From NCBI GenBank assembly GCA_001692895.1, contig KV748189.1:938432-1002431 (forward strand): a stretch of 64,000 nucleotides of DNA, read 5' to 3'. The first letter of the stretch is position 1. The number at the start of each line of letters is the position of its first letter. The translations under genes were made by a program, and so were the position numbers. The notes under the pieces were generated by a model, which made no database searches, was not told the origin of the DNA, and was given only the letters and a program-made list of their open reading frames with translations. This stretch comes from Cenococcum geophilum 1.58. Lineage: Eukaryota > Ascomycota > Dothideomycetes > Gloniales > Gloniaceae. Positions 23,261 through 37,215 of the stretch are shown in pieces.

Positions 23261-25229
23261 ATAATAGTATACTATGAGGAATAAAAGAATGTTTAATTAG
23301 AAGCTTTGCGTTTTGTTATAATAACGCATACCAAATTTATAAAGACGCCAAGTATAGTGTAAGCTATTAGCTATAAGAGCTAGAGTTAAGAGGACTTAAA
23401 GGAACTATAGAGTTAGACAAAGAATAAGATCAACTCTATAAGCTGGATTAAGATGTCATAGTAATATATAGATAATAATTAGCAATAATAACAATAGAGT
23501 TGGAGTACTTATTAATTAATAGCGATAAGGATAGTAAAGGAACTAACTAGGGGTATCTAAACCTTAATAACGTAATAGAAGCAGAGACTAAGACTGCTAT
23601 AGAGTAAGGTTTAGTAACAGGTATTATAACACTATTAGAGACGGCATTTATCGCTTTATAAGACAAAAGAAGTAATATCTAGAGACAATTAAGCAAGCAG
23701 ACAACTGCTAGTGCTAGCTTACCACTTAATAAAGGTAAAAGGCCAAAGGCTTAAGATTCTTAAGATAAGATAAGAGATAACTAAGATTCTTAAGACAAAA
23801 TAAGGTACACCTAAAGACCTATAATGGACGAAAACCGATAAAGTAGGGCAGCAGCTTAGTTTAAAAATATATGGATAAGCTTAGGATAAGAATTCCCAAT
23901 AATATAAGATTCTTAAGACGAGATAAGTAAGATTTAGGACTCTTAAGATAGGATAAGGACACTAAGCAAGCCTAGTTAAACTAAGGCTAGAGCTAAGCTT
24001 AAGATAGAAATAAGTTTAGGATTAAAGAATCTAAGGGATTAAGAATTCAGAGCGCGAATTAGAATACCTACAAATAAGAGGTAAGGAGCTTCTTTATAGA
24101 TTAGAGAATTTATAGTACAAACAGCGATTAAACTAGGAGACAGATATATAGACCTAAAGGACTTACCAGGGGAGTATAGTGTTTAGCCTAAAGATTAAAA
24201 AGTTAATACCAAGATTAAGAAGTAAAGAGACTTTAAGGATCTACTTATAAGACGTGATATAAAAGAAACTATAGAGGAATTTAGAGTAAGAATTACCTTA
24301 TAGCAAGAACAGAAACTAGATAAGAGGTCTAGCATATTGGGACGTATAAAGGATAGAGCGCTAGTATAAAGAATTACTAATAGGCCTAGAATAGGCATAT
24401 TAAGAGCTAAATGGCTTACTAAACTGGAATAAGAAGAAAATTTAGGGATTCCTACTAGGTTTAAAGAACGATATACTAAAGGCTATTATAACGCAGTAAT
24501 AAAGAGATATTTCCTCACGAATAAGCCGTATATACTTAAGCAGCTATATTAAAAGTAGTATAGGTAACGACATAATAACAAGTGGGAGGATTTCTATATA
24601 TGGTTAGACAAAAAAGTTATCTAAAACCACCCAATTATAGAAAAGGCTATAACTTACATTAAGGGAGCCTTAATTATAATATTAAAGGATTTAGAGGAGC
24701 AGTTAGAGGACTAGAGAAGTAAAAGATATATCTTAATACCTATAAACAAAGTCATAACGCTTAGATTAATATAAGAGAGGTTTAAACTTAAGGACGAGGA
24801 TAAGCCGAGAGTTAACCTAAGATATTAAGTATATTATATATTATCATAGATAGCATGTGTGGATAATGTGTACAATATATATAGAGCACTAAAAGACAAA
24901 AATCGGAAGTATTTAATAAGAATATATTAGATAACGGACGAGGTAAAATATTAAAATGCTAAGTATATGCATAGTTAGTACCTAGTAGAAGTTTAAAAAC
25001 AAGGGGATTTAATACTTTAACTAGGAAGATTCCTTACAAAAGAATACCTAGACGGATAATAATGGTGGGAATGTTTAGAGAATACCTATCTATAGTATAT
25101 TAAGGATAAGAAATAAACTAAGTATTAGCCTAAGTTAGACTAAGTATAAATAGGATCTAGTAGCTAATAGTTGGGAAAAGTGGAGGCCTATAGGACTAGA
25201 GGGAGCTAGTAGTAGAGCCTTAAACCCTT

Positions 25230-28200
25230 AAAGGAATTTAAGGATAATACCTAAATTTACGAGTTAAATAGCAAGATTAACAGTTTGAGGCACTAATAGA
25301 TAGTGGAGCAATAAGGAACTATATCTCGCTAATAGTAGTTAAAAGAATGGGATTACTATATAGATAGAAGGAACGTCCTTACCTATTAGTGACAATTTTA
25401 GGAGATCCGATAGCCTATAGAGGAGGCATTATTAATCTCAAAATAGGACCTATTTAGTTAACTATTAAAGAGAGATAGATTGAGATGTCTTTTAATATAT
25501 TACTATTAGGGAACAATAAGGTAGTATTAGGAATGCCTTAGTTATAGGAATACAATTTAAAGATTAATTAGATTACAGGTTAGGTTAATATTAAGGATAC
25601 TTAATACCATAAGATATAATAATAAGCTAAGATGGTATAGTACTAAGTAGGAGTAACCTATAAAGAAACGGAAAAAGGACTAAGCTATATACTAAAGAGA
25701 TACTATAAGTATGGTAAGAAACTATAGTTACCTAAGAGTAAAAAGCTGTTAGAGTATGTAGTATAGGACTATAAAATAGAATTGGAACCAGGAATAAGTT
25801 TAAGGTTCTTTCCAATCTATAAGCTTACTAAAGAAGAAGGTAAAGCATTAAAAGAGTTTATCTAAGAAAACTTATGAAAAGGATATATTAGACTATCGCA
25901 GTTATTAGCGGGTTATTTAGTACTATTTATACTAAAGAAGAATAGTAAACTAAGGCTGTGTATTAACTATAGATAGTTAAATAGTATTACTAGAAAGGAT
26001 AGGTATCCTTTACCCTTAATTAGCGAAATCTAAGACAGGATAGGTAACGCGTAAATCTTTATAAAGATAGATCTAAGATAGGCGTACTATTAGATTAAAA
26101 TTAAGGAAGATAATAAATAAAAGGCAGCCTTTAGGTTAAAGGAAGGACTATATAAACTATTAGTTATATAATTTAGGCTTATAAATGTACTAGCAACGTT
26201 CTAAAAGCGTATTAATAATATATTAAGAGAATACTTAGATGAATTTATTATAGTATACCTTAATAATATTATTATCTATTTAATAACTAAGGAAGAATAT
26301 GGGGAACACATTAAATAGGTCTTAAAGAGACTATAGGAAGAATAGATGCTAGTAGTAATTAAAAAATACGAGTTCTTTATAAAAAAGACTGATTTTATAG
26401 GATTTATTATTAAACTAGGCTAATTTAGTATAGATCTAAAGAAGATTGAGGCTATAGTAAATTAGTAAGAACTAGAGAANNTTATATAGTTAAGATTNTT
26501 NNTAGGGTTTTATAATTACTNNAGAAGGTTTATAGCGTANTNGTTAAANGATATTAAACTATTTACGCGATTAATAAAGAAAGAAGAACTATAGGTATAG
26601 GGAGAGAAATAGTGGGAACTCTTTAAAAAAGTTAAAGAGTTGTTTACCTAGGAGCCAGTTCTTAAGATCTATTAACTAAAACTAGAGACGGTTATAGAAA
26701 TAGATATATTAGACTTTATACTAGGAGTATATTTTATATAAAGGTATTTAGATAGATGGCATCTAGTAGCATATTATAGTTAAAAGATAATACTACTAGA
26801 GTTAAACTATAACATCTATAACAAGGAGTTATTAGGTATAGTTACAGTATTAAAAGAATAGAGAGTATTTTTATAAGGTATAGAGAAACTATTTATAGTT
26901 AAAACGGATTATAAGAACCTAATAGGATTTCTAATAATAAAGGAACTTAACTAAAGATAGGTTAGATGGGCAGAGATACTTGCGGAATACTATTTCAAAA
27001 TTTAATATACTAAAGGTATAGAGAATACATAAGTAGATACTCTAAGTAGAAAGACTGAATTATAAAATAATAATAAGCTATTAGGGGCTTTACTATAAAA
27101 AGACATAAATAGATTAATTAGGTATAATTATCCAAAGATCGCAGTAACTTAAGAAAGTAAGCTAGAAAAAGTCTATAAGATACTAAAAAGCTTTTAGGCG
27201 TAAAGAATTCTAAAGGAATAGCTAGAAGACCTATAGTTAGATATATACGAAAATTAAAAGGCAAAGTATATCCTAAGAGGTATAGTAGAGTAGTTTATAG
27301 AGGACTTCTATAAGGGACTAACTTAAAAACATAATAGAGTTACGGGCTTAGTGTTAAGACTTTAGGAGGAGTATATTATTAATGGAATCTAGAGGATAGC
27401 TAGAAAGGTTACTAAGGAGTATCTAAATTACTAAAGGAATAAACTAATAAGGTATAAGCCGTATAGAGGGCTATAACCTATTAAAATACCAGAGAGACTA
27501 TAGGAGGTTATATTATGGGACTTTATTATTAAGTTATTAAAGTTAAGAGATCCTATTACCGGATAAGATTATAACGCGATCTTAGTAATAGTAGATAAGC
27601 TTATAAAGTAGGAATACTTTATAGCATATATAGAAGAAATCTTAGCAGAAGATATCGCTAGAATCTATATTAAAGAAGTATTTGTAAGATATAGAGCACT
27701 AAATAAGATTATATTAGATAGGGATTTAAGATTTATAGTAGTATTCTAAGAGGTATTTTTAGCGGAATAAGGAGTTTAAGCAGCAACTTCTACTGCATAT
27801 TATTCGCAGATAGACGGTTAAACGGAAAGATTAAACTAGATACTAAAGCAGTATCTAAGACATTATATTAATTACGTATAGAATAATTAGGTATTGCTAT
27901 TACCAGTTATATAGTTTATATATAATACAACACTATAAGAAGGAATAGGTATATTACTATTTAAGGCGAATTACGGGTGTAAACTAAGAACATTATTATT
28001 ACTATATTAAGTAAAGAAAACGAGTAGTATAGCTAAGTAAAGGATAGAGATATTAATAAATCTTTATACAAACCTTATGGAAACGGCTAAGGTAGTATAG
28101 TAAAGGATAAAGAAATACTATGATACTAAGAGATCTAAGGGACCAGATCTTAAGGAGGGAGATAAAGTATGGCTATTATATAGAAATTTTAAAAGTTAAT

Positions 28201-28570
28201 AACTAAGTAAGAAGTTGGACTATATTAGACTAGGACCTTTTAAAATTATATAGAGAATTTCACTGGTTACGTTTAAGTTAAACCTACTAGCTAAAATAAA
28301 GATCTACCCTATATAGTATATTATAATGCTAAAGCTAGCATATAAAAATATTAAGCTACTAGTTTATAAAGTAGACACGTATAAAGGACAGGAAGAGAAT
28401 AAATAGTAAGTTTTAAGGATTATTAGTCATAAGGATATTAATAATAAAACATGGTATAAAGTAAAGTGGATAGGCTACACTAAGACTACCTAGGAGCTAC
28501 TAAAGAATTTAAAGAATGCTATAGGAAAGGTATAGGAGTATTGGAAGAAAAAGGATTAAGTAATATTAAT
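25230..28570 (+). pseudogene. Gypsy-1 pol (protease, RT, RNase H, integrase, chromodomain)
   Basis: The protease stretch reads LIDSGAIRNYIS near 25,290-25,325. The RT shows [11 protein letters not shown] near 25,998-26,031, then IFIKIDLR, and FRLINVLATF near 26,170-26,200. In the integrase ILVIVDKLIK is near 27,580-27,610 and ILDRDLRF near 27,712-27,735. The terminal chromodomain reads WYKVKWIGY near 28,452-28,478; this domain targets chromoviruses to heterochromatin. Stops replace Gln and Trp codons throughout. It is the same family as gypsy-2 on the opposite strand. Confidence 0.88.
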
Positions 28571-29278
28571 AAAGGGAAATCGCTAAAGAATAAGTTACCT
28601 AAGGGGGATATAAGAGGAGCAACTGCTGAACTACTTGGAGTTGTTTCCTGCACTATAGAAGGAGAGTTAGTTCTCTTATTACCCAGTTCCTGAAGACCTT
28701 ATTTTATAAGCTTTCACTCTTTAGAACAAACCTTCTTACGAACCTTCTTAAGGCGAAGTAATTAAGTAGACGCCGCGATGCGAGTATCTAGGGCCTTCTA
28801 TTCCGTATCACGAGAACGTTTTAACTTAGTAAGGGCTTAAGACAGTTTACTATCTAGCTATGTAGTAGTAGATTAAATATAAGACCCTAAGACAAATTAA
28901 TTAGGGAACTAGACGACTATTAAGAGTAATAGGTCGCGTATATTTAGCATTAGAGGTAAAGCAAACATTATAGGATAAACAAATATTCGCTTTAGTGCAC
29001 TTTAAGTAAGAGGACGGCTGTTGTAAAGAAGGACTCGCCAGCGTAATACAAACTAACCCCTCTTTTGCATAACGAGAACACAGAGACGGTATAATCTTAT
29101 TAAGAGATAATATCGCAGCAATAGTATGGGCACGACGTTAGGCGTATAAAGAAGAAATTGCTTTAGGTATAATAAGTAATAATATTAACCAAATTAATTA
29201 GACGGATATTACACCTTTAGTGAATAACTTAGAGATGTTTTAAATCTTTAAGGACGAAGATAAAGAGGAGGGAGATAG

Positions 29279-29704
29279 TGTTATGGACGCTTTAAGTACA
29301 ATATTACGACTACTAAGAGAGGAGTCGGAAGAAGCTAGTTAGTTAATACAAGTACGGTCTAGGATAGAACCCGTGGAACTATATAATAAGGAATAGTAAC
29401 TAAGGTCACATAATATGCTACGTATTAAACGAGAGGAATAAGAGGAATTTACGTACCTTATATATAAGACGTATATTATGTATAAAAAGGATTTTATAGG
29501 AGTACGGTTGTGTATTTAAGGACCCTTAGTCCCTACCTAGATAGTTCCTTCCTTGTAGTAATTCTCAGAATATAATTGGAGTTAATCTATTAGGCAACCA
29601 CTCCACCAGTTATTATTACGTTGTTGACTTTTATCTTTGCATTTCTTATACACCTAGCCCATTGACAGAACCTATTATAGCTCTTGCTATAAGGTTCCGT
29701 TACA
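29279..29704 (+). repeat. 3' LTR of gypsy-1
   Basis: 426 bp, the same length as the 5' LTR. It starts TGTTATGGACGC, ends GTTACA, and is followed directly by the TTAAT duplication. Differences from the 5' LTR are almost all transitions. Confidence 0.93.
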
Positions 29705-29709
29705 TTAAT

Positions 29710-31336
29710 CCGTAGGCTATATCTATGTTTACTAAAATACCACTAATTAAAAAGGCTAAAGGATAGGAAGAGGTTATTATAGAGAACTATAATATTATAA
29801 GAGAACTACTCTAGGTATTTTTTCCGGTCCTACCACCATATAAATAAGAAGAGAAAGCTATAACTAGCTATAACTAATTATTATAGGAGCCTATTGCTAA
29901 ATATAAGGTTAAGGTAGCTGTATTTAGGGCTAGCCTAAATAAGGCTTTAGAAAGGGACGGCTTATTAGCTAGGGTATAGTAAGAGCTATAGCCCGTACTA
30001 AGCGGTAAGATTACTACTCTTTTTACTAAATTACTTAAGATAGGGAAAGTACTATAGGAATAAAAGGTAGTAAAGATTATACCGCTATAAAAGCTAAAGT
30101 AAGGGAACTATATGGTAGTAAACAACTATAGGCCGATCTCCCTTCTCCTAACGCTAGAAAAAGCACTTAAATTGCCAGTGGCGGAGAGGATAGTATACCT
30201 AGTAGAGGAATACAGCCTACTATATAAGATATACTTTAGAGCTAGGAAGTAAAGGTTAATAATATATACGCTATTATATCTTTATAAGGACGTATTTAGA
30301 GTATAAAGAGGAAAGAAGACGCTATCTCTAGTATCGTTTAATATTAAGGGCGCGTATAATAATATAGCTATAAAGCTAGAAATTAGGAGATTACGGCAGT
30401 AATAAATACCTTAAACGATTATATAATAGGTATAGGACTTTTATATAAACTATTAAGCCTATATCCTAGTTAATAGATATATATTAGAGGTATAGGCGCT
30501 CCTATAGGCGGGTCTCCCGTAGGGATTAGCACTAACCCTAATACTTTTTCTATTCTTTAACGCGGATCTTATATAAAGCGCACCTAAAAATAGTAGCTCT
30601 ATAGCCTTTATTAACGACTACTTAGTATAGGTTATAGGCCCTACGGCGGAGGAAAACACGCAGATTATCTAGGGTAAGATTATACTAATGCTTAAGAAAT
30701 AGGAGAGGACTAATAGAGCTTAATTTAAAGTAAAGAAAATATTATTTATTTACCTTACTAGATATAAAGAAGTAGGTAGGGATATTACTATACTACTCCA
30801 ATTTAAAGGAAAAGGAATCCCCCTAATATAAGAAGTTAAAATCCTTAGGGTAATTCTTAATAAGGAGCTATAGTTTAAGGTATACCTAGCGGATAAAGTA
30901 GGTAAGGCTACTAAGGTAGCGCTAGCGTTACGTAGATTAAAGGGACTATAGTTTAAGAGCGTTAAGTAGCTAGCTAAGAGCTTAGTCCTACTAATAATAG
31001 ACTACACGTCGCTAATATAGTACCCGCTTATAATATAAGAGTTAAAGCAGCTCTTTTAATAGGCGTAGAGGATTATAGTATAAGCTATTATTAGGGGGTT
31101 CTATACTATTACTCTGCTAATAGTAGAGGTAGAAGTAGGCTTACTCCCTCTTAAGTAAAGGCTACGTAACCAGGCTATTGCGTTTTAGGTATTAATCTAT
31201 AAACTAGGTAAATTATATCCTTATTAAATAATTTAAAGATAGAGGCTCTATAGACGGCACTAGTTACCGCTTTAAAGGATAGTAAAGATATATAAAAATG
31301 TCTAGGTAAATAGGGTACTAGAGGTTAAACTGTATA
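29710..31336 (+). pseudogene. LINE C reverse transcriptase segment
   Basis: This continues LINE C after gypsy-1. It matches about 8,430-10,060 of LINE B on the opposite strand. The RT palm motif reads AFINDYLV near 30,600-30,625 (Asp to Asn). The frame is closed by many TAG/TAA codons. It breaks at 31,341 where gypsy-3 was inserted and resumes at 47,739. Confidence 0.82.
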
Positions 31337-31341
31337 TATAC

Positions 31342-31542
31342 TGTTAGCGACTCAGTTAATCGAGGCACGAGCACGGTAAGAGGAACGCGCAAGCCTATAC
31401 GATTGGTAGTCTATAAACGAGGATCTAAAGCTAGAGAAAGGAAAGGAGAAGAAGAGCAGCGCCGGTTAAAGTAGGGTTCTTTTATGCGGTCCTCTAGTTA
31501 CGTAACCGCGAAGTTCTGCTAAGTTCTACCAGTGCCGTAATA
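31342..31542 (-). repeat. 3' LTR of gypsy-3
   Basis: 201 bp on the plus strand from TGTTAGCGACTC to GTGCCGTAATA, identical in length to the partner at 47,533. It is followed by TTA and a run of C that is the polypurine tract in minus-strand reading. One base in the run is ambiguous. Confidence 0.93.
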
Positions 31543-32812
31543 TTACCCCCCCCCCCCNCCGCAAAAGCCTGCCCTTAGGCTTTATAGTCTATATTATACT
31601 TATAGGGCGTTTTTATCTTTATATTCTTCCGGTAGCTTATTGTCTTTACTATACTAGCATTTTATCTATTTATCTAGGTACTTTAGGGGTCCTAGTTTAT
31701 TAGGGTAGCGGTTATAAAATTCTTAAAGCTTATAGGGACTACTAATAAAGTTCTATATAGGGTACTAGGTAGGATCTAGGTTATAGCCTTTCTAACTAAC
31801 GCGGTACTTTAGCGTTTTCCTTACTAGTTTATAGGCTAGTACTTCTTTAATTTCCTATTTATTATTGCTATTAACTTAAATCGGTAGGGGAGGTTTGTTC
31901 TTTTATCTAGGCAATAGGTTGTTTATAGCTTTCCGTAGCTTATCCGGTAAGAAAATGGGGTAAACCTTAATTAAATCCGGGAGCTTTACTTTATATAAGT
32001 TACCTATCTTCTTAAGGACCTTATACGGTCCCGCTATTTAATAGTCTAGCTTACGGCTAGGCCGTTTTATTTTTTAGTTCTTTGTTATAACCCAGACCAT
32101 ATCGCCTATAGTAAAGTTAGGTTCGCGCCTATACTTATTTACCTGCTATTTTATTAATTTTTAGGCCTTTTCTAGATTTATACGGGCTACCATCTAGGCT
32201 TCCTCTAAGCGCTTAGCGTACTACTAGGCTTCCTTATAAGACAGTTTCTCGCGTACAGTCCGTAGTCCTTCTGGTCTATCCCAGTTAAAGCTTATTTAGG
32301 GTAAATACTCCATTTCTAGTTAGATAGGTGCAAATCCCGTAAAGTTATAGGGTAGGGTTGCCTGGGCGTAATCTATTAGGGGTAGCAGTTCGCCCTAGTT
32401 ATTTTAAAAGTAGTTAACAAAAGGCCAGAGTCTCTAATCTAAATATTAATTCACAATCTCCGTCTAGCCGTCTATCTAGGGGTGGTATACTATAAAGAGC
32501 TTTAGCCTAATACCTAGGATCTAGGTAAACTTATTCCAAAAGGCTAATATAAATTGCGGGCTATAATCGGATATAATAGTATCTAGTAGTCCGTAAATGC
32601 GGTAGACGTAGTAGATATATAGTTAGGCCGCCTCCTTAGTATTAATATTCTTATAATAGGGAATTAAGAACGGGCGCTTGCTAAAGCGGTTAACTAGAAT
32701 TATAACTATATTATATCCGTCGCGGTCTATTAGTAGCTTATAGAAGTCTATAAAGGTATACTATTAGGGGCGGTTAGGTATTAGGAGAGGTTTTAATAAT
32801 CCTAGGGTCTTA

Positions 32813-33233
32813 TATAATAGAGCCTTGTAGTAGGAACTACGGTAGACTTGTTAATGGGCTAGGTATATAGGTATTGCAAGTAAGTTAATAACATAATAAT
32901 AACTAGTGGAGTGGTTGCCTAACAGATTAACTCTAATTATATTCTAAGAATTACTATAAGAAAGAAACTATCTAGGTAGGGACTAAGGGTCCTTAAATAC
33001 ACAACCGTACTCCTAAGAAAGTCGTTACTCTATTTACTCTGTCTACTCTATTCGCTCTATCGTAGATCTTGCAGATCTTACAGATTACACAGATTATATC
33101 ACGTGACTCTACTTACTATTCCTCGTTATATGGTTCTACGGGTTCCATCCTAAACCGTGCTTATATTAACTAACTAGCTTCCTCTAACTCTTCTCTAAGT
33201 AGTTATAACATTATACTTAAAGCGTTTATAACA
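32813..33233 (-). repeat. 3' LTR of gypsy-2
   Basis: 421 bp. The plus-strand left edge is TATAATAGAGCC and the right edge GCGTTTATAACA. Its central part carries short repeated units around 33,040-33,085 (TACTCTGTCTACTCTATTCG) that gypsy-1 LTRs lack. Confidence 0.92.
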
Positions 33234-36119
33234 CTATCTCCCTCCTCTCTATCTTCGTCCTTAAAGATACCTAGCATCTCTAAGTTATTTACTAGAGGTA
33301 TAATATCCGTCTAATTAATTTAGTTAATATCGTTACTTATAATACCTAAAGCACCTTCTTCTTCTTCGACTCTTTATTGTATACGTATAGTCTCTTCTAT
33401 ACTATCACTTGGTAAAGTAATACTATCTCTATATTCTCATTATGCGAAAAAGGGGTTAGTTTATATTGCGTTAGCGAGTCCTTTATCTTAATAGCCCTCT
33501 TCTTATACGGAGTGCACTAAAGTAAACGTTTAATTGTTCTGCGATATTCGCTTAATTTCTAACGCTAAGTATACGCGTCTTATAACTCTTAATAGTCTCT
33601 AAGTTCCCTAAGTAATTTGTTATAGGGTTTTATATTTAACTTACCGCTACAAAGTTTAATGGTAAGCTATTCTCGGCGCTACTTACGGTCTAATATGCCT
33701 TAAAAGAGTCCGCATATATTCTTAAAGCTCAGCGTCTAGCTTACACCTATCTTTAGCGTTTAGAATATATCCGTAAGAAGGTTCGTTTAAAGGAGTAGAA
33801 ACTTGTTTAATAAGGTTTATAGAAACTTAGTAATAAAAGAACGGATTCTCTTCTAATAGAGAAGGAAACAACTCTAAGTAATTTAGCAGTCGTCCTTCCT
33901 AGGTCCCCCTTAAGTAACTCATTCTTTAGTAATTCTTCCTTATTAATATTGCCTAACCTTTTCTCTTCTAATACTCCTGTACCTTTTCTATAGCGTTCTT
34001 TAGGTTCTCTAGTAGTTCCTAAGTAGTCTCGTTATAGCCTATCTACTTTACTTTATACTATATTTCATCGTCTACATCCTTATAACTAACGATCTTTAAA
34101 ACTTACCATTTGTCTTCCTTTTATCCTCTGTATATGTCTGCTTTATAAACTAGTAGCTTAATATTCCTATATACTAGCTCTAGTATTGCGATATACTATA
34201 TAGGGTAGATCTTTATCCTAGCTAGTAGGTTTAACTTAAATATAACCGATAAAATTTTCTATATAATTTTAAAAGGTCCTAGTCTGACGTAGTCTAACTT
34301 CTTACTTAGTTGTTAACTCTTGAAATTTTTGTATAGTAGCCATACTTTATCTCCCTCCTTAAGATCTAGTCCCTTAGATCTCTTAGCATTATAGTACTTT
34401 TTTATCCTTTACTATACCACCTTAGCTATTTCCGTAAGGTCTTTATAAAGATTTATTAAACTCTTTATTCTTTACTTAGCTATACTACTTATCTTCTTTA
34501 CTTAACGTAGCAATAATAAGGTCCTTAGCTTATATCCGTAATTCGCCTTAAATAGTAATATGCCTATTCCTTCTTATAGTGTTGTATTATATATAAACTA
34601 TATAACTAGTAATAGCGATACCTAATTATTCTATACGTGATTAATATAATGCCTTAGATACTGCTTTAGTGTCTAATTTAATCTTTCCGTTTAACTATCT
34701 GTCTATAGATAATATGCGGTAGAAGTTACTGCTTAAACTCCTTACTCTGCTAAGAATACTTCCTAAAATGCTGCTACGAATCTTAGATCTCTATCTAATA
34801 TAATCTTATTTAGTGCTCTATGTCTTATAAATACTTCTTTAATATAAATTCTAGTAATATCTTCCGCTAATATTTCTTCTATATATACTATAAAGTATCC
34901 CCACTTTATAAGCTTATCTACTATTACTAAAATCGCGTTATAATCTTGTCCGGTAATAGGATCTCTTAACTTTAGTAACTTAATAATAAAGTCCTATAAT
35001 ATAACCTCCTATAGTCTCTCTAGTATTTTAACAGGTTATAGCCCTCTATATAGCTTATACCTTATTAGTTTATTTCTTTAGCAATCTAAATATTCCTTAG
35101 TAATTTTCCGTGCTAAACCCTAGATTCCATTAATAATATACTCCTCTTAAAGTCTTAACACTAAGCCTATAGCTCCGTTGTGTCCTTAAGTTAGTTCTTT
35201 ATAAAACGATTTAATAAACTCCTTTATAATAGATCTTGGCACGTATATTACTTCTTAATTTTCGTACTACTCTAAGTCTAGATCCTCTGCCTATATATCT
35301 TAGATCTTTTATATCTAATTACTCTCTAATAAATCATAGATCTATTCTTCTTATATTACTATGATTTTCGGATAATTATATCTAATTAATCTATCTATAT
35401 CTTTTCGCAATAAAGCCCCTAATGGCTTTTTATCATTTTATAGTTTAGTTTTTCTGCTTAGAGCATCTGCTTATGCATTTTCTATACCCTTAGTATACTA
35501 AATCTTAAAATGGTATTCTATAAGCATCTCCGCCCATCTAACCTATCTATAATTAAGTTTTTTTATTATTAGGAACCCCATTAGGTTTTTATAATCCGTC
35601 TTAACTATAAATAGTTTTTCTATACCTTATAAGAATAATCTCTATTCCCTTAATACTGCAATTATACCTAATAACTCCTTATTATAGATGTTATAGTTTA
35701 GTTCTAATAGTGTTATCTTTTAACTATAGTATACTACTAGGTGCTATCTATTCTTATATTTCTATAGAAAGCACGCTCCTAGTATATAGTCTAATATATC
35801 CGTTTCAACCACTGTCTCTAACTATAGTTAATAGATTTTAAGAACTGGCTCCTAAGTAAACAACTGTTTAATTTTCTTAAATAGTTCCTTTTATTTCTCT
35901 CCCTATACCCATAGTTCTTCTTTCTTTATTAATCTTATAAGTGGCTTAATATCCTTTAACTATTAAGCTATAACCCTTCTACAATAGTTGCAGAACCCTA
36001 GAAATAACCTTAACTATATTACATTTTCTAGTTCTTACCAATTCACTATAGTCTTAATCTTCTTTAGATCTATACTAAGTTGGCCTACATCAGCATTTTG
36101 TTGGGGTGCCAAGATCCTG

Positions 36120-36440
36120 GAGGCCTCCTGACAGGATTTTGATTTTCCTGGAGGTCCTGATTGTCCTGACAGGCTCCTGACAGGCTCCTGACAGGCTCCT
36201 GGCAGGATTTTGATTTTCCTGATCGTCCTGGACGTCCTGGACGTCCTGAACGTCCTGATGTCCTGAACGTCCTGAACGTCCTGAACGTCCTGAACGTCCT
36301 GGTTGTCCTGACAGGCTCCTGACAGGACCCTACCATCCTGATGCGCTCCTGATAGGAAACTAATATTTCCTGATCGTCCTGACAGGCTCCTGACAGGAAA
36401 CTAGTATTTCCTGATCGTCCTGTCAGGTTCCTGGCAGGAT
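36120..36440. repeat. Subterminal array of CTCCTGACAGG and GAACGTCCT units
   Basis: CTCCTGACAGG-type units (11 bp) recur around 36,128-36,205 and 36,310-36,435. Between them, at about 36,225-36,300, a 9-bp unit (GAACGTCCT and variants) repeats about eight times. These units also appear inverted near the other end of the host element, at 38,520-38,605. Confidence 0.85.
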
Positions 36441-36489
36441 ACCCCCCAAAGCAACACCCTATGCACACCCCTCAAGCAACACTACTGGG

Positions 36490-36930
36490 GCTCTGCACGA
36501 GGCTCTACATACACGAAGCTCTGCACGAAGCTCTGCACGAAGCTCTGCACGAAGCTCTACACGAAGCTCTACACGAAACTCTACACGAAGCTCTGCACGA
36601 AGCTCTACACGAAGCTCTGCACGAAGCTCTACACGAAACTTGCACGAAGCTCTACACGAAACTTGCACGAAGCTCTACACGAAACTTGCACGAAGCTCTG
36701 CACGAAACTTGCACGAAGCTCTACACGAAACTTGCACGAAGCTCTACACGAAACTTGCACGAAGCTCTACACGAAGCTTGCACAAAGCTCTGCACGAGGC
36801 TCTGCACGAAGCTTTGCACGAGGCTCTACACGAAGCTCTACACGAAGCTCTACGTACAAAGGCTCTGCACGAGGCTCTGCACGAGGCTCTGCGCGAAGCT
36901 CTGCGTACGGAGGCTCTACACGAAGCTCCN
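36490..36930. repeat. 12-bp minisatellite (GCTCTGCACGAA type), about 36 units
   Basis: Units alternate mainly between GCTCTGCACGAA and GCTCTACACGAA, with interspersed ACTTGCACGAA-type 11-bp variants from about 36,640 to 36,780. Because the unit is a multiple of three, several frames on both strands are open and read as ALHE or similar repeats. This is a consequence of the repeat and not evidence of a gene. Two ambiguous bases lie at 36,930-36,934. Confidence 0.92.
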
Positions 36931-37077
36931 CATNACACACATTACTATCGGGTCCCCGCTATATTCCCGATAGCCCTACACGTGCCTCTGCCAAGCTACC
37001 CCCTTTATAGCTACCTTATTTTTTACCCTTCCTTGCATCCTCCCTACCTTAGGAGGCACTAGAACGGCAGCCAGCAG

Positions 37078-37215
37078 AGGACCGTCGCTAGAACTAGACG
37101 TCCGTCGCCAGAACCAGATAACCGTCGCCAGAACCAGATAACCGTCGCCAGAACCAGATAACCGTCGCCAGAACCAGACGACCGTTGCCAGAACCAGACG
37201 ACCGTTACCAGAACT
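37078..37215. repeat. 20-bp tandem repeat (ACCGTCGCCAGAACCAGATA), about 7 units
   Basis: Four central units are nearly identical; outer units vary at the last bases (GACG for GATA). A shorter run of the same unit returns at about 37,525-37,565. Confidence 0.92.

Larger units (their letters stand above)
21675..29704 (+). mobile_element. Gypsy-1: complete Ty3/gypsy chromovirus, RIPed
   Basis: This is an 8,030-bp element with two 426-bp LTRs and a perfect 5-bp target duplication TTAAT (21,670-21,674 and 29,705-29,709). It is inserted in LINE C. Order in the plus direction: gag with a ruined CCHC knuckle (about 23,150-23,210), protease with DSGA near 25,300, RT (about 25,780-26,450), RNase H (about 26,640-27,060), integrase (about 27,150-28,150) and a chromodomain (about 28,395-28,560). 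The RT catalytic YLDD reads YLNN at 26,256-26,267, a double Asp-to-Asn change explained by TpG to TpA. There are several ambiguous bases at 26,480-26,550. The element is dead. Confidence 0.93.

Noticed and set aside
36085-37062. Long open frames on both strands over the minisatellites (up to 170 codons)
   Set aside because: They are translations of 9- and 12-bp tandem units, open in several frames and on both strands, with no start context or domain.
36466-37215. CRISPR-like array
   Set aside because: Units are contiguous tandem repeats without unique spacers, in a eukaryotic genome.
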